Of a stretch of 64,000 nt of DNA, positions 45,325 to 57,382 are shown one piece after another. Numbering within the stretch: the stretch's first letter is position 1; each line of letters opens with the position of its first letter. Source of the stretch: Nonomuraea coxensis DSM 45129 (lineage in GTDB: Bacteria > Actinomycetota > Actinomycetes > Streptosporangiales > Streptosporangiaceae). The translations under genes and the position numbers were made by a program. The notes under the pieces were generated by a model. The model worked only from the letters and a program-made list of their open reading frames with translations, made no database searches and was not told the origin of the DNA. Location: assembly GCF_019397265.1 (NCBI RefSeq), contig NZ_CP068985.1:2274501-2338500 (forward strand). Direction: 5' to 3'.

Positions 45325-46455
45325 ATGGACCTGTACGAGTACCAGGCGAAGGAGCTCTTCAGGCGGCACGGCATCCCGGTCCCGCGCGGCGCGGTCGCGG
45401 AGACCCCGGCCGAGGCCCGCGCGATCGCGGCCGGCCTGAACGCGCCCATCGTCATCAAGGCCCAGGTCAAGACCGGTGGACGAGGCAAGGCGGGCGGGAT
45501 CAGGCCCGCCGCGGGGCCGGGCACGGCCGAGCGCGAGGCTGCCCGCGTGCTCGGCATGGACATCAAGGGACACCGCGCGCGCCGCGTCCTGGTGGAGGCC
45601 GCGACCGTGCCGTTCGAGGAGTACTACGCGGCCTTCCTGGTGGACCGCGCCGAGGGCGGCTTCCTGGCGATGGTGTCCGGCCAGGGCGGCGTGGAGATCG
45701 AGGAGCTCGCGGCGAGCGATCCCGGCGCCATCGTCAGGCTCCCGGTGGACCCGGTCACCGGTGTGGACGCCGGCGTCGCGCGGCGCCTCGCGGCCGACGC
45801 GGGCCTGCCCGAGCAGGCCGCGGAGGTGCTGGAACGGCTGTGGCGGGTGCTGGTGGCCGAGGACGCGCTGCTCGTCGAGGTCAACCCGCTCGTCTGCACC
45901 ACCGACCAGAGAGTGGTGGCGCTCGACGGCAAGGTCACCCTGGACGACAACGCCGCCTTCCGGCACCGGCGCGAGGCCGAGGAGCCGGAAGGCGGGCTGG
46001 AGGACCTCGCCCGCGCCAAGGGACTGAACTACGTGAAGCTGGACGGCTCGGTCGGCGTGATCGGCAACGGCGCGGGCCTGGTGATGAGCACGCTGGACGT
46101 GGTGGCCGGCGCCGGCGCGGCCCCGGCGAACTTCCTGGACATCGGCGGCGGCGCCTCCGCGCGGGTGATGGCCGACGGGCTGGAGATCGTCCTGTCCGAC
46201 CCGGACGTGCGCTCGGTGCTGGTCAACGTCTTCGGCGGCATCACCGCCTGCGACGCCGTGGCCGACGGCATCGTCACCGCACTGGAACTCCTCGGCGAAC
46301 GGGGCCGCGGCCGGCCCGTCGTCGTACGGCTGGACGGCAACAACGCCGAGCTGGGCCGGCGCATCCTCGACGAGGCCAGGCACCCGGCCGTCCGCCAGGT
46401 CTCCACCATGGACGGCGCCGCCGCCACGGCGGCACGACTCGCGGCGGGAGCGTGA
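45325..46455 (+). CDS. SucC-type acyl-CoA ligase beta subunit (second copy, pathway-linked)
   Basis: 376 residues with the ATP-grasp fold of succinyl-CoA synthetase beta. It starts [20 protein letters not shown] and shows [25 protein letters not shown], and [12 protein letters not shown], ending in [17 protein letters not shown]. The housekeeping sucCD pair is normally elsewhere, so this is probably a dedicated paralogue. Malate-CoA ligases share this fold, and the acid could be succinate (to recharge a CoA donor), malate, or oxalate. The start follows AAAGGAGG; operator E is just upstream. Confidence 0.82.
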   Translation: MDLYEYQAKELFRRHGIPVPRGAVAETPAEARAIAAGLNAPIVIKAQVKTGGRGKAGGIRPAAGPGTAEREAARVLGMDIKGHRARRVLVEAATVPFEEYYAAFLVDRAEGGFLAMVSGQGGVEIEELAASDPGAIVRLPVDPVTGVDAGVARRLAADAGLPEQAAEVLERLWRVLVAEDALLVEVNPLVCTTDQRVVALDGKVTLDDNAAFRHRREAEEPEGGLEDLARAKGLNYVKLDGSVGVIGNGAGLVMSTLDVVAGAGAAPANFLDIGGGASARVMADGLEIVLSDPDVRSVLVNVFGGITACDAVADGIVTALELLGERGRGRPVVVRLDGNNAELGRRILDEARHPAVRQVSTMDGAAATAARLAAGA

Positions 46456-46457
46456 AC

Positions 46458-47339
46458 ATGGCGATCTTCCTGACCAAGGACAGCCGGGTGCTCGTGCAGG
46501 GCATGACCGGCGCGGAGGGCACCCGGCACACGGCCCGCATGCTGGCCGCCGGCACCGACGTCGTGGCCGGGGTCACCCCGGGCAAGGGCGGCAGGTCGGC
46601 GGACTTCGGCGAGCGCACGGTGCCGGTGTTCGGCTCGGTGGCCGAGGCCGTGGCGGAGACCGGCGCGGACGTGTCGGTGGTGTTCGTGCCGCCGCGCTTC
46701 ACCGGCGGGGCCGTCGAGGAGGCGGTCGCGGCCGGGGTGCCGCTCTGCGTGGTGATCACCGAGGGCGTGCCGGTGCACGACACCGTGCGCTTCCTGGCGC
46801 TCGCGCGGGGGCGTACCAGGATCGTCGGCCCCAACTGCCCCGGCCTGATCAGCCCAGGGCAGTCGTCGGCCGGCATCATCCCCGCCGACATCACCACGGC
46901 CGGCCGCATCGGCCTGGTCTCCAAGTCCGGCACCCTCACCTACCAGCTCCTGTACGAGCTGCGCGACCTTGGCTTCTCCACCGCCGTCGGCATCGGCGGC
47001 GACCCGGTCGTCGGCACCACGCACATCGACTGCCTGCGGGCGTTCCAGGACGACCCGGGCACCGACGCGATCGTGCTGATCGGTGAGATCGGCGGCGACG
47101 CCGAGGAGCGGGCCGCCGCCCACATCGCCGCGCACGTCACGAAGCCGGTGGTGGCGTACGTGGCCGGGTTCACCGCCCCCGAAGGCAGGACGATGGGCCA
47201 CGCGGGGGCCATCGTCTCCGGCTCCTCCGGCACCGCCCGCGCCAAGAAGGAGGCACTGGAGGCCGCCGGCGTCCGCGTCGGCGAGACCCCCTCCGAGACC
47301 GCCCGCCTCATGCGCTCCGTCCTGGCGGGCGCCTCATGA
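46458..47339 (+). CDS. SucD-type acyl-CoA ligase alpha subunit
   Basis: 293 residues. The CoA-binding Rossmann region is [19 protein letters not shown], and the phosphorylated His is His248 in [28 protein letters not shown] matches the SucD substrate region. ATG 46458 has GGGAG seven bases upstream; a GTG two codons earlier overlaps the sucC-like stop. It forms the catalytic partner of the preceding subunit. The stop overlaps the hyi start (ATGA at 47336-47339). Confidence 0.85.
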   Translation: MAIFLTKDSRVLVQGMTGAEGTRHTARMLAAGTDVVAGVTPGKGGRSADFGERTVPVFGSVAEAVAETGADVSVVFVPPRFTGGAVEEAVAAGVPLCVVITEGVPVHDTVRFLALARGRTRIVGPNCPGLISPGQSSAGIIPADITTAGRIGLVSKSGTLTYQLLYELRDLGFSTAVGIGGDPVVGTTHIDCLRAFQDDPGTDAIVLIGEIGGDAEERAAAHIAAHVTKPVVAYVAGFTAPEGRTMGHAGAIVSGSSGTARAKKEALEAAGVRVGETPSETARLMRSVLAGAS

Positions 47340-48100
47340 GGTTCGCCGTCAACCTGTCCATCCTGCTCACCGAGCTGCCGCTGCTGGAGCGGCCCGCCGC
47401 CGCGGCCGAGCACGGGTTCGATGCCGTCGAGCTGTGGTGGCCCTTCGACGGGCCGGAGCCGACGGCCGCGCAGACGGCCGACCTGCGCCGGGCGATCGAG
47501 GCGGCCGGGGTCCGCCTGACCGGGCTGAACTTCGACGCCGGCGACATGGCGGCCGGCGAGCGCGGCCTGCTGGCCCGCCCCGGCGGAGCGGAGCGGTTCC
47601 TCGCCGCCGTCGGGCCCGCCGTCCGGCTGGCGGGGGAGCTGGGCTGCCCGGTGCTGAACGCCCTCTACGGCAACGGCCCCGGCACCGACAGGGAGCTGGC
47701 CGTGGCCAACCTGCGGCGGGCGGCGGACGCGGCGGCCGGCGTCGGCGCGACCGTGGTCGTCGAGGCGCTCAACGCGCACGAGAACCCGCACTATCCGATC
47801 ACGTCGTCGGAGGCCGCGTTCGCGCTGATCGAGGAGGTGGACAGGGAGAACGTCGCCTTCCTGGCCGACCTCTACCACCTGCACAGGATGGGCGAGGACG
47901 TGCTCGGGCTCATCGACCGCCACGCCGCCCGCTTCGGGCACGTGCAGATCGCCGACGACCCCGGCAGGGGGCGGCCCGGCAGCGGCGGCATGCCGTACCC
48001 GGAGATCCTCGCGCGGCTCGCGGCCGCGGGCTACGAGGGGCACGTCGGCCTGGAGTACCGGCACGAGGGGCCGGGCGCGTTCGACTGGAGGCACGCGTGA
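47336..48100 (+). CDS. hyi: Hydroxypyruvate isomerase family protein
   Basis: 254 residues, a TIM-barrel sugar-phosphate-isomerase-like enzyme. The start [20 protein letters not shown], the metal-ligand glutamate in [14 protein letters not shown], the [14 protein letters not shown] block, and the final [10 protein letters not shown] carry the Glu/Asp/His ligand set. It interconverts hydroxypyruvate and tartronate semialdehyde. Order sucCD-hyi-glxR-gcl, with 4-bp overlaps throughout, matches glyoxylate-assimilation operons. Confidence 0.88.
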   Translation: MRFAVNLSILLTELPLLERPAAAAEHGFDAVELWWPFDGPEPTAAQTADLRRAIEAAGVRLTGLNFDAGDMAAGERGLLARPGGAERFLAAVGPAVRLAGELGCPVLNALYGNGPGTDRELAVANLRRAADAAAGVGATVVVEALNAHENPHYPITSSEAAFALIEEVDRENVAFLADLYHLHRMGEDVLGLIDRHAARFGHVQIADDPGRGRPGSGGMPYPEILARLAAAGYEGHVGLEYRHEGPGAFDWRHA

Positions 48101-48957
48101 AGATCGGCTTCATCGGTCTGGGGATCATGGGCGGCCCGATGGCCGCCAACCTCGTCAAGGCGGGTCACACCGTACGCGGCCACGACATGAGCGCCGCGCC
48201 CGTCGAGCGGCTGGCCGCGCTCGGCGGCGAGGCCGCCGCCGGCGTGCCGGACGCGGTCGGCGGCGCGGACCTCGTGATCACCATGCTGCCCGACTCGCCG
48301 CAGGTCGAGGAGGTCGCGCCGCTCGTCGTCGCGCACGGCCGCCCCGGCCTGCTCTACCTCGACATGAGCACGATCAGGCCGGAGACCTCCCGCCGGGTGG
48401 CGCGCGAGGCCGCCGCGGCCGGCGTGCGGGCGCTGGACGCCCCGGTGAGCGGCGGCGAGCGCGGCGCGATCGACGCCACCCTGTCGATCATGGTGGGCGG
48501 CGAGCGGGAGGCGTTCGAGGCGGCCCGCCCGGTCCTCGGGTCGCTCGGCACCACGATCGTGCACGTGGGCCCCGCCGGGGCCGGGCAGACCGTGAAGGCG
48601 GCCAACCAGCTCGTCGTCGGCGGCATCTACGGCCTGGTGGCGGAGGCGATCGTGCTGCTGGAGGCGAGCGGCGTCGACCCGGTGGCCGGCCTGGACGTGC
48701 TCGCGGGCGGCCTGGCCGGCTCCCGGATCCTGGAGCTCAAGCGGCACACCATGATCAGGCGCGAGTTCACCCCGGGCTTCCGCATCGACCTGCACCACAA
48801 GGACATGGGCATCGCCGTCGCCGCCGCCCGCGAGGCCGGCGTCGCGCTGCCGCTCACCGGCCAGGTCGCCCAGCTCGTGGCCGCGGCGCGGGCGCAGGGG
48901 CACGGCTCGCTCGACCACTCCGCCCTGCTCAAGGTCGTCGAAAGGCTGAACACGTGA
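48097..48957 (+). CDS. glxR: 2-hydroxy-3-oxopropionate (tartronate semialdehyde) reductase
   Basis: 286 residues of the beta-hydroxyacid dehydrogenase family. GFIGLGIMGGPMAANLVKAG is the NAD(P)-binding start, DAPVSGGERGAIDATLSIM the substrate site, and the catalytic Lys is in GAGQTVKAANQLVVGG, with KDMGIAVAAARE near the C-terminus. It reduces tartronate semialdehyde to D-glycerate, the step after glyoxylate carboligase. Start GTG overlaps the hyi stop by four bases. Confidence 0.9.
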   Translation: MKIGFIGLGIMGGPMAANLVKAGHTVRGHDMSAAPVERLAALGGEAAAGVPDAVGGADLVITMLPDSPQVEEVAPLVVAHGRPGLLYLDMSTIRPETSRRVAREAAAAGVRALDAPVSGGERGAIDATLSIMVGGEREAFEAARPVLGSLGTTIVHVGPAGAGQTVKAANQLVVGGIYGLVAEAIVLLEASGVDPVAGLDVLAGGLAGSRILELKRHTMIRREFTPGFRIDLHHKDMGIAVAAAREAGVALPLTGQVAQLVAAARAQGHGSLDHSALLKVVERLNT

Positions 48958-50675
48958 AGCGCATCCCGTGCATGGAGGCCGTGGTCGCGGTGCTGGAGTC
49001 GGAGGGGGTGGACACCGTCTTCGGCATCCCCGGTGCGGCCATCCTGCCTTTCTACGCCGCGCTGCGGGGCAGCTCGATCCGGCACGTGACGGTCCGCCAC
49101 GAGGAGGGCGGCACGCACGCGGCCGACGGCTGGGCCAGGGTCACCGGCAACGTCGGCGTCTGCGTCGGCACCTCCGGCCCGGCCGGCACCAACATGATCA
49201 CCGGCCTCTACACCGCGCTCGCCGACTCGATCCCGATGATCTGCGTCACCGGTCAGGCCGAGAGCGCCAAGCTGCACCAGGAGGCGTTCCAGGCGGTCGA
49301 CATCGTGGAGGTCGCCCGTCCGGTCACCAAGTGGGCGGTGCAGCTCAAGGAGCCCGCCCAGGCGCCGTGGGTGTTCCGCGAGGCGTTCAGGATCGCCCGC
49401 TCGGGACGGCCGGGACCGGTGCTCGTCGACCTGCCGCTCGACGTGCAGCGCGGCACCTGCCGCTACGACCGCGACCTCGACGCCCCGCTGCCCGTCGAGG
49501 TGCCGAGCCCGCTGCCGAAGGCGGTGCGCAGGGCGATGGACCTGCTGGAGGGCGCCCGGCGGCCGATCATCCTCGCGGGCGGCGGCGTCATCATCGGCGA
49601 GGCCACGGAGGAGCTGCGCGCGCTGGCCGAGCACCTCCAGGTGCCGGTGCAGGTGACGCTCATGGGCAAGGGGGCCTTCCCCGAGGACCACCCGCTGTTC
49701 GCCGGCATGGCCGGCATCCAGACGCAGACCCGCTGGGGGAACGCCGCGTTCCTGGACAGCGACCTGGTGCTCGCGGTCGGGGCGCGCTTCGGTGACCGGC
49801 ACACCGGCGACCTGGACGTCTACCGGCGCGGCCGCACCTTCGTCCACGTGGACATCGAGCCGACCCAGCTCGGCCGGGTCTTCGAGCCCGACCTCGGGAT
49901 CGTCGGGCACGCCCGGCCCACGCTCGCCGCGCTCCTCGGCGAGGCCCGCGCCCGCGGCGGCCCCCGCGCGCCGGGCAAGTGGGTGCGCAGGGTGGCCGGC
50001 CTGCGCCGCGCGCTGAACCGGCGCGACGACTTCGACGACGTGCCGATCAAGCCGCCCCGGGTGTTCCGCGAGATCAACGACTTCTTCGGCAGGGACACCA
50101 CGTTCGTCACCGCGATCGGGCTCTACCAGATCTGGTCCGGGCAGTTCCAGGCGACGTACCTGCCGCGCCGCTACCTGGTGTGCGGGCAGGCCGGGCCGCT
50201 GGGGTGGGAGGTGCCGGCCGCGATGGGCGTCAAGTGCGCGCACCCGGAGCGGCAGGTGGTGGCCGTCGTCGGCGACTACTCCTTCCAGTTCCTCATGGAG
50301 GAGGTCGCGGTGGCCGCGCAGCACCGGATCCCGTTCGTCATCATCATGATCAACAACGAGTATCTGGGGCTGATCCGGCAGGCCGAGCTCCCGTACGGGA
50401 TGAACTACGCCGTGGACCTGCACTACGGCGAGGGCGGCATCGACCACGTCAAGGCCATGGAGGCGTTCGGCTGCCCGGCGCGCCGGGTCGAGCTGCCCGG
50501 CGACCTCAGGGACGCGCTGTCCTGGGCGAGCGCCGCGGCCGCCCGCGAGCGGCTGCCGGTGCTGGTGGAGGTGATGGTCGAGCGCGAGGCCAACGCTGCC
50601 ATGGGTCCGGCGCTGGACGCCATCAAGGAGTACGAGCCGCTGCCCGAGCTCATCTCCGCCGACTGGTCCGACTGA
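48954..50675 (+). CDS. gcl: Glyoxylate carboligase-like ThDP enzyme (tartronate semialdehyde synthase)
   Basis: 573 residues, collinear with E. coli Gcl (593): FGIPGAAILPFYAALR, NVGVCVGTSGPAGTNMITGL, RSGRPGPVLVDLPLDVQ, and NCGQAGPLGW-like LVCGQAGPLGWEVPAAMGV. It joins two glyoxylates into tartronate semialdehyde with loss of CO2. A notable difference is Glu50 in VRHEEGG, where E. coli Gcl has Val51 (RHVEG); most ThDP enzymes have Glu there. So this is a divergent carboligase with the ancestral catalytic residue. GTG start overlaps glxR by four bases. Confidence 0.82.
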   Translation: MKRIPCMEAVVAVLESEGVDTVFGIPGAAILPFYAALRGSSIRHVTVRHEEGGTHAADGWARVTGNVGVCVGTSGPAGTNMITGLYTALADSIPMICVTGQAESAKLHQEAFQAVDIVEVARPVTKWAVQLKEPAQAPWVFREAFRIARSGRPGPVLVDLPLDVQRGTCRYDRDLDAPLPVEVPSPLPKAVRRAMDLLEGARRPIILAGGGVIIGEATEELRALAEHLQVPVQVTLMGKGAFPEDHPLFAGMAGIQTQTRWGNAAFLDSDLVLAVGARFGDRHTGDLDVYRRGRTFVHVDIEPTQLGRVFEPDLGIVGHARPTLAALLGEARARGGPRAPGKWVRRVAGLRRALNRRDDFDDVPIKPPRVFREINDFFGRDTTFVTAIGLYQIWSGQFQATYLPRRYLVCGQAGPLGWEVPAAMGVKCAHPERQVVAVVGDYSFQFLMEEVAVAAQHRIPFVIIMINNEYLGLIRQAELPYGMNYAVDLHYGEGGIDHVKAMEAFGCPARRVELPGDLRDALSWASAAAARERLPVLVEVMVEREANAAMGPALDAIKEYEPLPELISADWSD

Positions 50676-50688
50676 GGAGGGATCCGAC

Positions 50689-52032
50689 ATGCGGCTCAAA
50701 CCAGGTATGGCCTGGCACGACGTCTACGACCGCTGCCGGACGGCGGCTCCCGAGGCATTCCACGACGACCGGGTGCTCAACCACTGGGGCGGCATCTGGC
50801 ACCGCGACGGCCGCCCCGTGCCCGGCTTCTCGCCCCTCGACGGCACCGCCATCGCCGGGCCGCCGCGCCTCGACCGGGCCGGCGCGGCCAGGGCCGTGGC
50901 GGGAGCCGCCGAGGAGCACCGGCGCTGGCGGCACGTCCCGCTCGCCGCGCGCAAGACCATGGTCGCCGCCGCCGTCGAGTCCATGGCCGCCCACCGCGAC
51001 CTGCTGGCCCTCCTGCTGGTCTGGGAGATCGGCAAGCCGTGGCGGACCGCCCGCGCCGACGTGGACCGCTGCCTCGACGGCGTGCGCGCGCTCGCCGTCC
51101 GCGAGGGGCTGCCGTTCACCCTCGTCAGCGGGGGAGGGGCGGACCTGTCGCCGGTGCTGGCCGGCGGGCGGGCCCTCGGCTGCGTGTCGTTCGTCGGCGG
51201 CAGGGACGCCGGGGCGAAGGTCGCCACCTCCCTGGCCGACCTCGGCCGGCGGCACGTGCTGGAGCAGGAGGGGCTCAACTGCTGGGGCGTGTGGCGCTAC
51301 GGCGACTGGGACACCCTCACCCGCCAGATCCGCGCCTCCTTCGACTACGGCAAGCAGCGCTGCACCGCCTATCCGCGCTTCGTCGTGCAGCGGGCGTTGT
51401 TCCACGACTTCCTGCGGGCCTACCTCGCGGCGGTGGACGCCGTGCGCTTCGGCCACCCCCTCGCCGTCGCCGGCCCGGACGACCCGCTGCCCGAGCTGGA
51501 CTTCGGCCCGCTGATCAACGCCTCCAAGGCCAAGGAGCTCGCCGACCAGGTGGACGAGGCGGTGGCGCGCGGCGCGGTGCCGGTGCACCGGGCCTCGCCG
51601 GAGTCCGGGCACTTCCTGCCGGGCCAGGACACCTCCGCCTACTTCGCCCCGACCGCCCTGCTCGACCCGCCCCGCTCCTCGCCGCTCCACCACGCCGAGC
51701 CGTTCGGCCCGGTCGACACGATCGTCCTGGTGGACACCGAGGCCGAGCTGCTGGCCGCCATGAACGCCAGCAACGGCGCGCTCGTGGCCACCCTCTCCTG
51801 CGACGAGGAGGACACCTTCCGCCGCCTGGCTCCCGAGGTGCGGGCCTTCAAGGTCGGCCACAACCGGTCGCGCTCGCGCGGCGACCGCGAGGAGCTGTTC
51901 GGCGGGCTCGGCGCGTCGTGGCGGGGCGCGTTCGTCGGCGGCGAGCTGCTGGTCAGGGCCGTCACCGAGGGCCCGGACGGCGAACGCCTCCCGGGCAACT
52001 TCCCGCACTACACGCTGCTGCCCCCGGCCTAA
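50689..52032 (+). pseudogene. Aldehyde dehydrogenase with an internal in-frame deletion
   Basis: 447 residues, clearly of the ALDH superfamily but short. The N-terminal helix (LLVWEIGKPWRTARADVD) runs into GVRALAVREGLPFTLVSGGG at residues 133/134 (near 51087). The block of about 65 residues that should hold the PWNYP-like strand and the NAD-contacting KP(S/T) motif is absent. Catalytic residues remain: Glu192 in HVLEQEGLNCWG and Cys225 in GKQRCTAYPR. Without the cofactor segment, activity is unlikely. The start follows GGAGGG, 13 bp after gcl, so it is the last gene of the glyoxylate operon. An aldehyde of that pathway is the probable original substrate. Confidence 0.72.
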
Positions 52033-52379
52033 CCCGGGATCAGGCCGAAGCGGGTCGCCGCCACCGCCGCCACGAACAGCACCATGGCGACCCGCAGCAG
52101 CTTCGCGCCCGGCCCCAGCGACGGCCAGGACAGGAACGCCAGCCAGCCGACGAACGCGAGCACCGCCAGCGCCGCCACCCCGCCGAGCGGGTTCGCCACC
52201 GCGAGCGCGGTCAGCAGCAGCACCACCAGCACCACGGGCGGCACCCAGCGGGGCACCTGCGTGAAGAGGTACGCCATCGGGACCGCGCTCCGCCGCTCCA
52301 CGGCCTTGCGCAGCCCGCTCGCGCCTTCGGTGAAGAACCGCTCGCCCTGGGGAAGCGGGCGCTTGTCGTGAGAGGCCAC
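52029..52379 (-). CDS. Small membrane protein (DUF6703-like)
   Basis: 116 residues with a soluble basic N-terminus and three hydrophobic segments from about residue 47 (WVPPVVLVVLLLTALAVA, GVAALAVLAFVGWLAFLSW, LRVAMVLFVAAVAATRFG). Starts with GTG 52379. Its stop overlaps the stop of the convergent ALDH gene. Small proteins of this shape are common in actinomycetes; function unknown. Confidence 0.65.
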   Translation of the reverse strand: MASHDKRPLPQGERFFTEGASGLRKAVERRSAVPMAYLFTQVPRWVPPVVLVVLLLTALAVANPLGGVAALAVLAFVGWLAFLSWPSLGPGAKLLRVAMVLFVAAVAATRFGLIPG

Positions 52380-52438
52380 GCCCAGAGCCTACGGGAGAGG
52401 GCACGCCTTGTGACCGGTGCGGCCTCTAGGCTGTTCAG

Positions 52439-52726
52439 GTGCTCGCCGTGATCCGATACACCGTCCCAGAGTCCCAGTCCCAGGACTTCGCCAAGCAAGG
52501 GCAGACCATCCTCGACACGTTCGCCGGCCAGCCGGGCTTCCTGCGCGGGCGGGTGGCCCGCTCGGTCGACGAGCCCAACCTGTGGGCCCTGGTCACGGAG
52601 TGGGAGGGCGCCGGGTTCTACCGCCGGGCGCTGTCCGCCGCCCGCATGGTGATGTATCCGCTGATGATCCTCATGGTCAACGAACCCAGCGCCTACGAGG
52701 ACGTCCACACGCAGGACGGGACGTAG
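52439..52726 (+). CDS. Antibiotic biosynthesis monooxygenase (ABM)-like small protein
   Basis: 95 residues. The pattern LAVIRYTVPE, then GQPGFLRGRVARSVDEPNLW and ALVTEWEGAGFYRRAL, is that of the dimeric alpha/beta ABM fold found in heme- or quinone-acting monooxygenases and many proteins of unknown role. GTG 52439 lacks a clear ribosome site, suggesting a leaderless transcript. Divergent from the small membrane protein, just upstream of glyS. Confidence 0.75.
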   Translation: MLAVIRYTVPESQSQDFAKQGQTILDTFAGQPGFLRGRVARSVDEPNLWALVTEWEGAGFYRRALSAARMVMYPLMILMVNEPSAYEDVHTQDGT

Positions 52727-52822
52727 GGTCACTCGCGCGCGGAGGCCCGCCGCCGTCCCCTAAGCTGGGAGCTCATCACTTTCACACTCGCCGACCTCCA
52801 GCCGGAAAGAGAACCAACCAAC

Positions 52823-54208
<1,386 letters not shown>

Positions 54209-54221
54209 CCCTGCTCCATCC

Positions 54222-54257
54222 CCTCCTCACCCGCGGCGCCGCGCCCGGGTGAGGAGG
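54222..54257. terminator. Terminator after glyS
   Basis: CCTCCTCACCC (54222-54232) pairs with GGGTGAGGAGG (54247-54257), an 11-bp perfect stem, 14 bp past the glyS stop. The following sequence is mixed rather than T-rich. Confidence 0.75.
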
Positions 54258-54531
54258 AAGACTCTTCTTGACGGCACGGGCCCCGCCATCCGCCGCGCGG
54301 CCCGTGCGCCTGTGCGCCTGTGCGCCCCTCACTGGGTCGATCTGCTCCCCGGTGACCTTGTCCCCGGCCGTCGCGCTCCGGATGCCCCTTGCCCGGAGCG
54401 GCGCTGCCCCCGGGCCCTTCCGTGGCCCGGCGCGGGCCCGGCCGCCCGGACTCGGCACGATCCGCCGCCGGCTCAGGAAACAGCACGCGCGATGATCCCA
54501 TTCCGCCTCCCGTGCCACCCCTTTCTCCAGA
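54258..54531. other. Non-coding spacer between glyS terminator and ppdK regulatory region
   Basis: A GC-rich stretch with open frames on both strands, but none has a ribosome site, a family-like sequence or consistent codon bias. I see no RNA gene or repeat in it. It may be a decayed gene or simply a long 5' region for ppdK. Confidence 0.4.
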
Positions 54532-54596
54532 AATTGGTTTATACCAATTGGTCTAATCCAATTTTTGGCAATCCAGCCGTATAATTGGATTAGACC
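54532..54596. promoter_or_regulatory. AT-rich cluster of three related operator palindromes upstream of ppdK
   Basis: Site 1 AATTGGT-TTAT-ACCAATT (54532-54549); site 2 AATTGGTCTAATCCAATT (54546-54563), overlapping site 1 by four bases; and site 3, reading GGTCTAATCCAAT on the minus strand (54584-54596). The 13 bases at 54550-54562 and 54584-54596 are exact inverted copies. The TGGTCTA-CCA pattern resembles DasR/GntR-HutC operators (TGGTCTAGACCA). It sits 110-170 bp before the gene for pyruvate phosphate dikinase, in the most AT-rich patch of the window. Confidence 0.65.
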
Positions 54597-54705
54597 TCTC
54601 ACGAGGCGTCTACCTGCATAAACAGGGACTTGAGGAAGGAGTGCAGTTTCACCATCAATTCCGCCGGTAGAGTCCGGTTCAGACGCGTGTTGGATTGGAG
54701 CTGTG

Positions 54706-57342
<2,637 letters not shown>

Positions 57343-57346
57343 GCCC

Positions 57347-57382
57347 GCCGGCGGAGGGGACCGTCCGGCCCCCTCCGCCGGC
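57347..57382. terminator. Bidirectional terminator between ppdK and the M48 protease gene
   Basis: GCCGGCGGAGGGG (57347-57359) pairs with CCCCTCCGCCGGC (57370-57382): 13-bp perfect stem, ten-base loop, filling the 40-bp gap between convergent genes. Confidence 0.8.

Noticed and set aside
54546..54563. Calling the ppdK sites true DasR boxes
   Set aside because: Two of twelve core bases differ from the DasR consensus and no dasR or aminosugar gene is present, so only a resemblance is claimed.
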